Part shown: positions 24,117 to 36,200 of the stretch, one piece after another
Layout of the letters: each line of letters starts with the position of its first letter
Numbering within the stretch: position 1 is the first letter of the stretch
Assembly: GCF_020382885.2 (NCBI RefSeq)
Contig: NC_058504.1
Span: 10,220,519-10,284,518, forward strand
Direction: 5' to 3'
Source: Scatophagus argus
Taxonomy: Eukaryota > Chordata > Actinopteri > Scatophagidae
Length of the DNA stretch: 64,000 bases
The notes under the pieces: model-generated
The model's input: the letters and a program-made list of their open reading frames with translations, nothing else
What the model was told of the DNA's origin: nothing
Databases searched by the model: none
Position numbers and translations under genes: made by a program

Positions 24117-24126
24117 AATAAATAAA
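24117..24126 (+). terminator. rnaseh2c: rnaseh2c polyadenylation signals
   Basis: Overlapping AATAAA hexamers at 24117-24122 and 24121-24126 follow the stop codon by about 215 bases. They are only about 80 bases from the opposing zbtb3 signal. Confidence 0.7.
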
Positions 24127-24204
24127 ATATTGACTGACCAACCTGTGCACCGTGTGATATCGCTGAAGCATTACAACATTCACACATGGTTTCTACTGAA
24201 CTGT

Positions 24205-26301
24205 GTTTATTCACAAGGTGACATTTAGATTTTGCACGCTGGCTACCAGAATCTAAATTGTTACTGACTCAAATGTCCCTTATGAGCATCCAGTGTAAAA
24301 CACTCATTTGTGTAGTAATACTAATACCAGTCAATTTTCATTATACAGAAACTGTATAACAACAAATTACAAAAGTGTCAGTTATTCAGGCACATTTAAA
24401 GTTTCAATTTAAACATTTAGAGACAAGGCAGATTTCCTGCATGTGTCAAAGACTGCTCACATTGTATATTCTGTCATACTACAGAGGAAACACCACAGAA
24501 GGAAAAGTCACGTGATCAATATGCAAACACATCAAGGGTGGATCCCCAAACCTGTTCACACTTCCTGTCCATCCTGTCAAGGAATGATGCCTGGAAGTCA
24601 AATTACATTGGTTTTCCATTCCAGACAGCTTTGAATTGACCAGATACTAAACAAAGTCTATGAAATCTGTGGCAAAAATCACAAGTCACAACAACCACAG
24701 TGCAAAGAGGATCAACTGAATTTACAGCAGACTGATCTATACTATAATACTGGACAGCCAATCAAAATGGACAAGATGGTTTGTCAGGTAAAAACATCCA
24801 GAGCAAAAAAAAAAGTTGTGGGAGAGCGATCATATTCATGTGAAATACTGTCCTGTTTTTTAAAGCAGGGGAGAAACGAAGCGCCTTGTCATTTGGAGAA
24901 CTCCATCTGGTTTGTATAGCTGCCACTCAAATATTTCTGGTTTAGCTGCTTCATTTAGGAATGTTTCGAATTTATCAGATACACTGTGTACATTTACTAT
25001 TGATGACTTCATTAAAACTGATCCAAGGAAAAGCTTGTAATACAAAGTAACACAATCCCATTTTAATTTAAAAATTTGTGCAGGTATTTGCCTTAAGGTC
25101 AAGAAAGCAGTCAAACATGTTACATTTGATGTAACTGAACAAAAAAAAACAGTTAAACAGTTAAAACAGTTAAAACAACAGTTTTCCCTCACACTTGCTT
25201 TCAAGTTTTTGAAACATTTCCATACATCTCTGTAAGTGTATGCAATTTTTGTTTTTTACTGGTACAACGTATAAACAGTATTGAAAGAATTAGAAAAAAT
25301 AAAAACATGAAATGTAAAATGCCACTTAAAAGTTTTTTTTTTTTTTTTTTTTTTAAATCAAAACCAGCACAACTGCATCACATCAGTGTTAATTTAACAA
25401 CTGGATTAAATGAATCAGCCAAAGGAGACAACGGTCGCACATGAACATACAGCAGGTTCATTTAATGAATGAGGGCTAATGCCTGTGCCACAACGCTGGT
25501 GTTATTTGTGTGTGTGTGCGTTATTACATTTCTTTACTTAATGATGACCAAATGTAGAGAAATCTCTGCAGTGTTGGGCTGCTCGATGAAAAATAAGTAA
25601 AATATTAATGTAAAAATACTAAGACAACATTTGGATTAACTGACCGGGATTGAATATCTTTAAGCTTTTTTTCTTTTTTGGATCGTGGCCAACAGAAAAG
25701 CCGCTTGTTGAGTGGGCCTTTGCCTAATTAGCTTTTTTAAATCTAGTATTCGCTTTATCCTATTAAGGAAGCGTCATGTAGTAACTGTAAGTAAGTATTC
25801 AGCGACTGTAGTGTGCATTAGGCTGATTTAGGTAGTGTTTAATTCTGAAAAAGCACATAAATAAATAAAATCAGATTAAATTTCTAGGGACTAAAATGAA
25901 GGCCGTGAACTGAGTTCTGAGTTCAAGAGCTTTTGAAAGTTTAAAGACCCGCAAAAATCCTGAAATTAAAATAATATTTTGTTAATTGTTAACAATTAAT
26001 AATTGTTTTGCTGAAATTCTGTATTTTCAGCTTCTCAAATGTGAATATTTTCTGGTTCCTTTAGTCTTTTTTAATTGTTAATTAGTTCATTTAAAAAGTT
26101 GGTCAGACATAACAAGTCACCTTCGGCTTTGGAACGTTTGATGGCCAGTTTCTCATGACTGATCCAGAAAGTAATCATTTGTTGCAGCCTTACTCGATTT
26201 AGGATTAAAGGAATAAACTGAGTAAGCACGTTAAAGTTAAACTTTAGTTGTGTACGTGTAAGTACAGAGTATAGAAATGCCATAGCGTTCCTGTTAATGT
26301 G
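24205..26301 (-). other. zbtb3: zbtb3 3' untranslated region, with AATAAA at its end
   Basis: No other gene is visible in these 2.1 kb. The first minus-strand AATAAA facing rnaseh2c is at 24205-24210, which suggests a long 3' UTR running from 26301 to about 24190. It contains a run of 22 A on the sense strand (T at 25333-25354), which could prime oligo-dT internally, and A/T-rich sequence near 25960-26010. Confidence 0.55.
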
Positions 26302-28585
26302 TTAGCTTAGTGGTGGTGCTGGTGGCGGTGGCTGCGGCGGCAGAATAGTGGGCTCCATGTCTGTCTTGCTGCGTTTGGCTGGCAGTGTGTGGTCATGAGC
26401 TTTGCGGATGTGTCGGTACAGGTCGCCCGATTGTGTGTAGCTCCGGTAACAGTAGCGGCACTCATAAGGGCGTTCACGTGTGTGCACGATAGCATGACGC
26501 CTCAGTGTGTATGTACATGAGAAGGTCTTTCCGCACACTCCACAAGTGGGGACATCCTCCACAATGTTCCCCATAGAGTCCTGGAGGTCCTGGAAGTAGG
26601 AAGGAGGGTCTGAATGATGCTGAGCTGTGGAAGGAGGAATGAGGGAGGCGGTGAAGGAAGAATTGTCCTGGGAGGAAGGGCCAACACCAGAGGGGGGGGA
26701 GGAGGAGGGAGAGAGCGAGAAGGAGTAGTCATTTGAATGGGAGGTCATTTGTAAGAGGCCCTGTGGGTTGGACGACAGAAAGTGAGGACTGTTCAGCTCC
26801 TCGTCTTGGATGTCATCTTCAAACTCATCGTCTACTTCCATCACCGGTTCTCTCTCTCTGCTTTCCTCTTTCTCCTCCTCCGTCTCCTCGTCAGATATAA
26901 CAATGGCCTCCATTTTGACTTTCACATTCTCCCCATCACTGCCCTCTGTCCTCACTCTGCCCATGGCACTCGCATGCTCCTCAGGTCCCCTGACAGTTTG
27001 AGCCTGAGCAGAGCGGAAGTCCAAGCTTTGGCGCTGGAGTGACACAGTGCTCTGGATTCGAATTTGGGGAAGCGCACGTTCTAGAGGAGAGTGCGTTGGG
27101 TTTGTTTCAAAAGTGTGAGGTGCTGATGCTTGGATTAACATGACCATCTGTTGTCCTCTGCCTGATGAACCTCTGCGGTCAGTCTCTGAGGGGTTCCCAG
27201 CAGACTCATTATGGGCCAGTCGGGGTACATCCTGATGGGGCCCGGGGGAAAGTCTGGACTCTGACTGGGAAAGAGCAACACGTGATGGACCACTGGCCTG
27301 GCTCACCGGCACCAGAGACGAAGAAGACGAAGAAGACGAAGAAGACGAGGAGGGCTGCTGGTTACTGCTGTGGCTGGTGAACAACAGAGAGAGCAAACCT
27401 TTTTTAAAAAACAACAAAATCATAAGAATAGTATATACAGAGCAGACGTCACTTAAAGTGAAGAAATTAGATCATACTGTATTTTAAGTTTGGGTGATAT
27501 GACATATGATATACTGTGAGAAAATATAAAATTGTGTTTAATATCTCCAGTTGTATTAGATGACTGCTACAAATCAAAGAGCAGGACTACATAACACTGT
27601 GATGATTACACCGACTGTGTCCTTTTGACTTCTACCCTTCTTTTATTCTGCTTTGAGCTCAAAGCAAGCTTTGAATTTAAAAGACACTGTTCCCCACTTT
27701 AATATTTACAGTATGCTGTTATTTTTGGTATTCTCCCATTTGTAAAACAAACCTGTATGTCTCAGTGGTGCTGCAGGGGCTGCAGAGTGTTGATCCTTCT
27801 CCCTGACCTCCAGTCCTCACCCTGGCAAAAGCTCCTGAGACAGGGGCAGACGGGCCCATGATGAGGCCCTGAACCAGCTCCCCACTTGGGGGCAGAGGAG
27901 GAGCGTCCATACCTGGCTGTGTGGTATCAGCCAGGTCAGGGCTCAGAGGAGTGTGAACGCGGGCCTCTGATGACCCCCCACCAGTCCTTCGCTCAGACTT
28001 CACAGACTCCAACTGACTCCTCTCTGCTATTACAGAGTCTGATGAGAGTGGCCTTGCCATGGTGACAGGATTCAAGTGATCTCCTGCCATGTCCATCACA
28101 GGCTGAGCTCCATCGCCACACCCACCCTCCTTCACTGTCTCTATTGCCTTCCTCGCACCAGCGCTCTCTTCAGAGCGTGTGCTGTCTGCTTCAGCCAGGG
28201 GCTCTCGTCTCTGTAGTCGTCTCTTGCATACTCTTACCACCTCGTTCATGTGCAGGAAGCTAGCAGCAGCCAATATGTCCTCCACTGGTGGAGAGTCATC
28301 CAGCTGCAGCACGCCCTCATAGACAAAGTCCAAGAGCAAGCCGAATGCAGCAGCTGTGACAATGTCGCTGTCCAGTGTGACAGAGCTGCTGCTGCTGTTT
28401 CCACCACTGATCCCCGGAGAGTCTGAGTAGAACATGTGGAAGAAAGGCGAGCAGGAGGCCAAAACAGCTCTGTGGGCCAGGAAACGGGAAGAGCCCACCA
28501 GGACGGTGCAGTCACAGAGGAAGCCTCGCTGGCGCTGGGAGCGCAGAGCTGACAGCAGCTGCTGGGAATGCTGGGGGAACTCCAT
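26302..28585 (-). CDS. zbtb3: Zinc finger and BTB domain-containing protein 3
   Basis: This is a BTB/POZ zinc-finger nuclear protein, presumably a transcriptional regulator. It has two coding exons, 27753-28585 and 26302-27373, giving 634 codons plus stop. The start is [17 protein letters not shown], three bases after an acceptor. Residues 1-120 form the BTB domain ([20 protein letters not shown], then [11 protein letters not shown]). The middle is disordered, with a Ser run encoded near 27318-27352 and the motif [16 protein letters not shown], a probable sumoylation/SIM-like site also present in human ZBTB3. Two C2H2 fingers close the protein: [21 protein letters not shown] (555-575) and [22 protein letters not shown] (583-604), joined by an HTRERPYE linker. 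The proline-rich end [12 protein letters not shown] differs from human. Confidence 0.96.
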
Positions 28586-29302
28586 CACCTGAGCAGTGGA
28601 TAAACGTGAGAGAAAGCAGGGTCAGAGAGAGAGAGAATATTGCTGTCACCGAAGCAAATCACTGCTAGTCAGCTGCATAAAGTATCTTTAAAAGTCTATA
28701 TCAGAGAACGCCTCTTCGCTCTCAATACACCAGTGCCCCAATTCTTTCGTCTATTGGCAGCGCCGTCTCGGAGCTGCACCTGAACGCTACATATGCAAAG
28801 ACAAGCAAAGGTATGCAGGTGAGGAAGAAACCTGGCATGACATGTATTGGAGACAACACCAAATGACCCAAATGACAAGGTTGTCTCGCAAGAAAATTAG
28901 ACAGCACCAGCTCAGCTATGCTAATATTAGTTAGCCAAGTTAGCTCCGTCTGTGTGTAAAATCAGAGCATCAGGACGTCGGTTAACCAAAGATTTTAGTT
29001 TGGGATGTGAGTTACTGTTAAACAGCCAGCACCAATTCTGACTCGAGATATCTCATATTTTTCGTGGACATGATGAAGACGTTCTTACCTGCAGCAGCTC
29101 TCTGTCTGTGATGTTTTCTTTCAGGACAAATGTAGCTTTTTGCTCTGTGGTGGGAGTGTGTCGCAGCACAGCCCGCCGCCACAGCGACACCTAGTGGCGG
29201 ATAGCGCAGACAGACCGGAAGTGGGAACCTGCACGCTTGTTGACAGGGAGTTTATTGAGAAGTCTTTTGTTACGTTTCGCTGACTTGAAACGGGTACAAT
29301 TG
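28586..29302. promoter_or_regulatory. Head-to-head promoter of zbtb3 and trpt1
   Basis: The zbtb3 leader probably ends with the donor CTGCAG|gtaaga at about 29090 on the minus strand, and trpt1 starts translation at 29303. An ETS-type site ACCGGAAGT at 29213-29221 sits between them in a CpG-bearing stretch (29160-29235), the usual arrangement of a TATA-less bidirectional promoter. The frame at 29121-29309 is not credible as a gene. Confidence 0.6.
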
Positions 29303-31723
29303 ATGGCACAATGCAGTGACAGAGGAGGAAGAGGAGGCAGAGGGGGCAGAGGAAGGAGAGGAAATCGTTGTGCGGAGGTGCGAGGTCCTGGCGCTATAAA
29401 CTGAGAGATTGCCCCATTTGTTTAATAGTTCATATATCGAATTCTGACTAAAAACACTCCCTTATTGGTTATTAAGCGATCCGTATGAGTTGTTTGGCAT
29501 GGTAAAGCCAAGGCCCTATATTTAAACAAGAGTTGTAATTCGAGCTGAATCCGAGCGTGTGTAATGTCTTCCCCGACAGGACAGAGATGTACGCCTGTCT
29601 AAATCCATGTCTTATGCTCTCCGCCATGGGGCCAACCAAATGGGTCTTCAGATGGGTACAGGTGAGCTGAAGCAACACAAGCGTCCCTCCACTGACACTG
29701 TCACATTTTCGGGATCTTTAATGACATTCCAGTCTAAATATGCTGATTGATTGGCAGCTCTAACAGCTTCCACTCCTCTCTGAAGGCTTTCCACAAGATG
29801 TTGGAGAGTTTCTGTGGGAATTTTTGCCCATTCATGCAGTAGAGCATTTGTGAGGTCAGACACTGATGTTGGCCCAAAAGGCCTGACTCACAGTGTTCGT
29901 TCCAGTTCATCCCAAAAGTGTTGGATGGGGTTGAGGTCAGGGCTCTGTGGGCCAGTCAAGTTACTTTGTGCACTGGGGCACAGTCATGCTGGAATAGAAA
30001 AGGGCCTTCGACAAACTGTTGCCACAAAGTTGGAAGCATAACATTGTCCAAATGTCTTGGTATGCTGAAGAATTAAGACTTCCCTTCACTGGAAGTAAGG
30101 GGTCGAGTCCATCCCCTGAAAAACAGCCATGTCCCAATACTTTTGTCTATATAGTGTTTGTTTTTTTGGTGGTTACTTTTCTTCTTTCTTCTCTACTTTT
30201 CTCAGCCTGGTTCATTGGTGGTTCAAACAGACATGACAGAAGGAGATACTGTGCTTAGGCAGTTGTGGAAAGTAAGAAAGTACATTTACTCAAGTACCTT
30301 TTACTTGAGTATTTCTATTTATCATTTTTATTCTTTAGTTAGTAGTTACTTTGCAGATTGATTTTGCGTTTATCAGGTTAATTTGTTTATAGCAACTCTT
30401 GTTTGCTCAGTGAAATTTTAACATTTGAGTGAATCTACATCGACCGTGTAACATAATTATTATTATTATTTTTTAATCTTTTGTAAATAAGCGTTGTTAA
30501 GCCTGGTCAAAGGTCTTGCTTCCTGCATTATTTGTAATGCAACATCTGTTTCATTAAATGCTTACATGCTGTAAATGAATTGCAGGGCAGCGTGCAGGAC
30601 AAAGAGATCAGTACATGAAAGCAAATCCTTTGTGGGAATGTGATCATAACTATTAGAAGTCCCACTCTCATAGATGGCTTCCTGCTTGTGGAGGAACTCC
30701 TGGCCCACCCGCAGTTCCGCTCATACTCTCTGGAAGACGTCGAAAGAGTTGTGGCCATAAATGACAAGCAGCGCTTTAAGCTTCGCCCCCACCCGGAGGA
30801 TGGCCGCCTGCAGATTCGAGCCAGTCAGGGCCATTCAATACAGGTACGTTTAAGACATTCCTGAAAGGAGACACGTGGAAATCTGTAGATGGCTCTGAGA
30901 AGGGGATATTTCATTTTGTTTGCAGACCATGATGTCATGATGCCATGATGTCATGTTCTCCATGGTACATGTACGTATGTCAACAATATATGTAAAATTT
31001 ACATCAAAGTTGCTTCTAAACGGAGACATTTTCCTTTCTTGCCATCCAGTCAACGTGATAAATCAGAATCAGATTATTGATCCCCAAGGGGAAATTCTTT
31101 ATGTGAAATATGTGAATGTGTCCACGTGAAAGGCAAATTCAAGTGTTGTTGTTTCTTCTATTCATCCCTGCGGTCGCAGTTAAGGGTTTTAAACAGAAAC
31201 GTGGAGAAAGTAGGCACAGTGTGGAAGTCAGATGTCCAGTTTGTGTTTTTCTAAGTGTACGTACTATTTGGTACATTTACGTTCTTCTGATGGAAAATTA
31301 ACTGTGAGAGATCACTTTAAATCTAATTTTCCGATGACACGTGTTGTTAGTCCTCTGACACGCAGATAAAAAGCTGAATGTCATTTTCATCCTCTAAGGT
31401 CAAAGGTCAACTTCAGTGTGACTTCATGATGTTTTCTGTCCTGAGGTTTCTCACGTAATACATGTTATACATTTTAGCCTCATCTAAAAACATCCTCATT
31501 TTAAATGCTATGTCAATGCTGTTTGCATCGCTGTGGCCAGGTAATGGATTTGGAGCTGAAACCGGTCCTGGCCGGTTCTCCAGACTGCCCTGCCGAGGCT
31601 GTTCATGGCTCCTACCTCCGCAACTGGAACTCCATCCAGCAGCAGGGCCTGAACCGCATGAAGAGGACACACATCCACCTGGCGCCAGGCCTGCCAGGAG
31701 AGGATGGTGTCATCAGCGGTAAG

Positions 31724-31755
<32 letters not shown>

Positions 31756-32196
31756 CAAAGACAAGTCAACTGAACATTTGACAGCTTGGTTCTTCAGTGT
31801 GATTCATTTTCCCACCAGGCATGAGGAAAGACTGTGATCTAGCTGTGTACATTGATGTCCCCAAGGCTCTTGCTGGTAAGTTTAGTCACTAATGACTACA
31901 ACCCATTACACTCCATTATAGACTCTGCTATATGTGCTTTCTTCCTGTATCTGACTGTACAGATGGTATTGAGTTCTTCTGGTCAGAAAACGGTGTGTTG
32001 CTGACTGCAGGCAACGCGGAGGGAAAACTTCTCCCTAAATACTTTAGCCGAGCTTTAAGACTGAGACCTACAAGTAAGAAAAACTATCACGTGGCACAAT
32101 ACAATTTACATTAATTTTAAAACTTGGATTGAGTCCCAACATTTACTAAAGTCACTTTTGTCCTGTGTTTCAGGGAGCATCCTGCCACTGCAGTAG
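29303..32196 (+). CDS. trpt1: tRNA 2'-phosphotransferase 1 (KptA/Tpt1 family)
   Basis: The family transfers a 2'-phosphate from spliced tRNA to NAD+, giving ADP-ribose 1''-2''-cyclic phosphate; the human enzyme can also ADP-ribosylate nucleic acid ends. Exons: 29303-29377, 29580-29661, 30674-30843, 31541-31718, 31819-31875, 31963-32073 and 32174-32196, giving 231 codons plus stop in frame. The N-terminus is Gly/Arg-rich (RGGRGGRGGRGRRG). Catalytic-family motifs follow: RLSKSMSYALRHG with R40-H41, RASQGHSIQV with H106, NRMKRTHIHLAPG with R151, and FWSENGVLLTAGN. The protein ends RALRLRPTRSILPLQ, shorter than human. It shares its promoter with zbtb3 and converges with fermt3. Confidence 0.95.
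29690..30160 (-). mobile_element. Decayed Tc1/mariner-like transposase fragment in trpt1 intron 2
   Basis: The minus strand encodes, with breaks, SPDLNPIQHFWDELE (about 29889-29945), the region of the catalytic glutamate in Tc1-family DDE transposases. It is followed by TNALLHEWAKIPTETLQHLVESL (29767-29850 area), the conserved C-terminal helix. The right end, ATGTCCCAATACTTTTGTCT at 30129-30148, is a common Tc1-like terminal sequence. The N-terminal two thirds are missing and frames are broken, so it is inactive. Confidence 0.8.
30273..30530. repeat. Second copy of the A/T-rich teleost repeat seen at 8160
   Basis: It begins AAGTACATTTACTCAAGTAC, continues ACTTGAGTATTTCTATTT and TAGTTACTTTGCAGATTGAT, all typical of the same fish repeat family. 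It follows the Tc1-like fragment directly inside trpt1 intron 2. Confidence 0.55.
31061..31100 (-). mobile_element. LINE/SINE 3' tail in trpt1 intron 3
   Basis: On the minus strand GAATTTCCCCTTGGGGATCA is followed by AATAATCTGATTCTGATT, a well-known 3' end of fish LINE elements and the SINEs that use them. It is very strongly 5'-truncated. Confidence 0.6.
31725..31754 (+). repeat. (TG)15 microsatellite beside the trpt1 exon 4 donor
   Basis: Thirty bases of perfect TG repeat begin six bases after the donor at 31719. Confidence 0.95.
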
Positions 32197-32522
32197 CAGC
32201 AAAGGACGCTGTTCTCTGATTGGTCATAGCAGGACTCATGTGACTGTGCTAACATCCCATGGCTGGTTGATGCTTATCCAAGTTGGTTCCCTTGGTAACT
32301 CTTGTCATTTGGCAGGAGCATCTCAGTATGGGAGATGTGGTCAGCAATAGGAACTAAACTGGTAAACTTCTCATTTTTTGTGTCATCATTGAAATAACTG
32401 GTATGGCTTTAGAGGAGCTCACTTTATGTTTACATGACAATTCAAGCATGTCATGATGGCAAATGTTGCTTTTTATTTATGAGTTTAGGGATCTTGTTTT
32501 CTCTGTTGCATTGTTAGTGTTA

Positions 32523-32733
32523 AATAAACTATGGCACACATTGCCTACGAGAGGTAATTTCACCAAGCAGTTGTAAAACCCATAAAACCCTGGTTTCAAA
32601 CGGACACACTGACTGCTGGCAGCAACCAGCAGGCCTATAAATGAAGGAACCTTTAAGGACAAAATGTGTGTGCGGTATGTCATGTGCCTAAGTGTGGGAA
32701 AGCAGAGGATGCAGGCACTGTGGTTTTAATAAA
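32523..32733 (+). terminator. trpt1: trpt1 polyadenylation signals
   Basis: AATAAA hexamers lie at 32523-32528 and 32728-32733. The opposing fermt3 signal is at 32888-32893. The 3' UTR from 32197 has no other visible gene. Confidence 0.5.
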
Positions 32734-32887
32734 CTGACTTCTTCAACAGTTCCTCGAAAGATACGCACACACAGAGTGTGAGGGGAGATAAATGGTTCGA
32801 AGCTTCCTGTTTAAGAAACAACAGAAATTACCACCGTATGTCATGACCATAACGACTGAAGGCAGCAGACACATGTTTCTTCATAAG

Positions 32888-32893
32888 TTTATT
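32888..32893 (-). terminator. fermt3: Likely fermt3 polyadenylation signal
   Basis: AATAAA on the minus strand, about 395 bases after the fermt3 stop codon at 33288-33290. Confidence 0.5.
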
Positions 32894-33287
32894 AGGGAAA
32901 ACATTTCATATTAATTGTATTTTCCTACATGTTGTTGGTGTTTCTTGTCGTGTTCCTGTTGATTTTACCTTTCCATGAGTAGCCCGTTCTGAAGTTAAGG
33001 GGAAATCAGCAGGACAACCAGTGGAGTCTTGACCTGTCTGAACATGTTAAGTAATCCATCCAATGATGTAGCTTATGACAGTGTGTGTGTGTGACTATAT
33101 AAAAGCTTGGATGAACTGACAAGGTGGGTTGTAACACTTGGTCAGAATATCTTATTTTGACCTTTTGCGGTCGCCTAAATGGAACATGAATTCCTACTCT
33201 ACATGGTTTTCCACTGCTGAGACACATAGGAGATCTGATGTATGCTGTGAAACATCCATATTTGTTTTGTTGTTGTAAGTTTTAGTC

Positions 33288-36200
33288 TCAGAGAGCTTCG
33301 TGGCCTCCGGTCAGCTTGTGGAAAAGCTCCTCATTGAGCACGTCGCCCTTGTCACGACTGCGCGTCGACATGAAAATGTAGCCTCCGATGAACTCATGAA
33401 CGATTTTGCAGTCGGCGGTCACGCAGCTAAAAGCAATATTGACGTTGCCTTCAAACTCTATGGCCACCTGGAGGAGTTAGAAAGACACACACAAACACAA
33501 AAAAAGAGGTTCTTTTCAGATGAAAGCTGAATTTTTTGGGGGGATGTGATACATATACAGTGTTAACGTTATATTAGGGTTTCTTTAAAACCTCAGCTCT
33601 GCACTGATAGAAGTGTAACTCTGCATTTTACGGACCGTCTTTTAAGTTATCACAAATAGCTTTTACACAGGATTTTTCAAATTTGTTTATCGCAGTAGAA
33701 AAACAAATGGGAAATCTTAGCTAAAAAGAGAGTTGGTAAACTCTAATTCAGTACCACAAAAGTTTGTGATCATGCAGGCGGCTCTCCCAGACAGAAGGTA
33801 AATGAAACCATTAGTGTCACCTGTCGTATATCCCAGTTGACATTCCACTGCTTCATATTGTTGTAGCGCCAGGTCTTCACCACATCACCCACGCCCAGGT
33901 CGATGCGGATCAGACGGTTGGGAGCTATTCCCATTACTTCATCTTTTCGACTTCCCTTAAACCTATTGGACAAAAACATCGGTCAGTTCTTAGTCCTAAA
34001 TAACTTCATGGTAACTCCCTGACTCTGATTTGTTCTCAGACTCATAACTGTAACAGTAATCTCTTTTTACTTACACATTACTTCGTTTCTGTATCGACCC
34101 AGTCACACTACACTGTAACTTTTATAGCTGTAGTTTTCTCACTTTTCATATGATGACAAAATGGCTCTAAGCTGACACTAGCTGGAATTCAGTCAATTCT
34201 GAAAAGCTTTAATTTGAACTTAAAACTTAACCTGACAACAAAGTATGAGAGTCCAAAGTCAGGCAGGGCTTGCCAGATCTGCAGGAAGCGCATCACTGCA
34301 TCTGTCAGTGAGAGCTGAGCCACGTTCTGATAGGCGTCCAGGATACGAGGGGTCAGCTGGAGGAGCAGGCACAGGGTAAAAGATTTGGAAAGGTTGTAAT
34401 GAGTACAAACTGAGTGGGGTTTTCAGCTGCAGAACTGTTCACTTGGCTCGGTAGTGCAAAGTCACTGTGCTGCTTACAATTCAAGAGTTTATTTCAGGTG
34501 GTAACTTAGCCCATTGCTAAATGTCATGCACAGTATGAAGGAACAACAAATGAGAAATGAGTGTGATCCAATAGTCATGTACTCTTCTGTAACTGCCTTT
34601 TAAAATATGACGGTCCGGTTCTACTCCTCTTGTACCTGTTTGGCTTTGTACTTCTTATGGTAGCGTGGCGACACCAGACTGTGAGTATTGATGCTTTCAT
34701 CGTTGGCAGGTGCGTTGCCATGGGAACTGGAGCTGGTCTTTTGCATAGCCAGGAAGGAGCGAATGCTCTGGATCTCGTTCTCGAAAGTGCTGTCAGCCAG
34801 AGTCTTGCCTTTGGAGCCCAGTCGACATGCAGCCATCCACTGAGCGTACTGCTGCTCCTGGACGACAAGAGCCGAAGACACAGACTGGTGAGGTTGTGGT
34901 CAGAGAGGTGAAGCAAAAGAAGTGCTGCGAGATGAGGTGCAGGAAATGATTTTTGAGACGTGTGCGTGTCGCCTCACGTTTTCACATCGCAGATAGACCT
35001 CGTTCATGCCCTCAGGGGCCGGTATAAGGAGTCTGATAAGGAACTTCTGTGCTGTCACATTAACATCAGGAGCCACCTCACATCCTGTGTGCAGGATAAA
35101 TAGAAAAGTAAGACCCAGTATTGAAATTTGAAATTTATGGGTTGTATGTAGACAGAAAGGATAATAGGAAAAATAGCAATGGGAGCGACATGTCGAACAG
35201 AGTGGGACTGCCACGACATCTTGAGTCCACGCATAAGACAATACAGTCACGTTCACACAGCAGAACTTTTTTATCATATGTGGAAAGCTCCATGTTTGTG
35301 TGTGTTGAAGGTTCCTCCATTACATGTGCTAATAAGCAGTGACGTCACACAGAGGCGAATAAGTGGATGACATAGAGGGAAAATATAATAATGACAAAAT
35401 GCAACATATTAGTACACATATATATATAAGTAGATATATTAGTACCTTTGAGGTTAATCTGTTGAATAGGCTCTCCGATGCTCTCCTCTTTGCTCTTGAA
35501 ATAAGAGATGGAGGTGTCCTGGAACTTGAACCAGTATTGCTTATATCCCTTCAGCGTCAGCCTCTTTGGCCTGAAACATACAACCACTTTGCTCAGTTTC
35601 ACCACACGTGTAAAATGATAAAAATGCTTTTATTTTTCAGGAGACTGGTGCATTTGCCCTCTTTTGTTTGTAAAATAAACTTCACCTGAAAATCTTCAGA
35701 TAGTCATTGAGTTCTGGTGCAGTCATGTTTTCCTGGATGAAAGACAAACATGTTGTTCAGTGGATACAAGATTATACTATCGTTTGGATTATCCTCGATT
35801 CTCTCTGCCTGATATCCGTACTTGATATGACATTGTGTTTGAAACAATTCTATAACGGTTACAGTCCTTGAAAACCATCACAGATACACAAGTAAAGTGC
35901 ACTATAATAATAATAATAACTTCCATTACAAACAATAACCCGCCTTGAACAAACCAGTATGATCTTAAAGGATGCACTTGTAGTTGAGGGTTTAACATAA
36001 GTGACTTTGTTGAGTCAGCGTCTGCTACATTCAATATGTCTGACCAGCATCTCAGATGCAGAGCTGCCTTCTGACTCCATCTTGACCTCCAGGGACTGCA
36101 GGGCGGACTCCAGGTCATCCATGGCTGCACTGGAGCTCAGCATCTGGGGCTCGGACTGAGACACCTTACTGATGTGGTACTGCGGGAGTGACAGGAGTGA

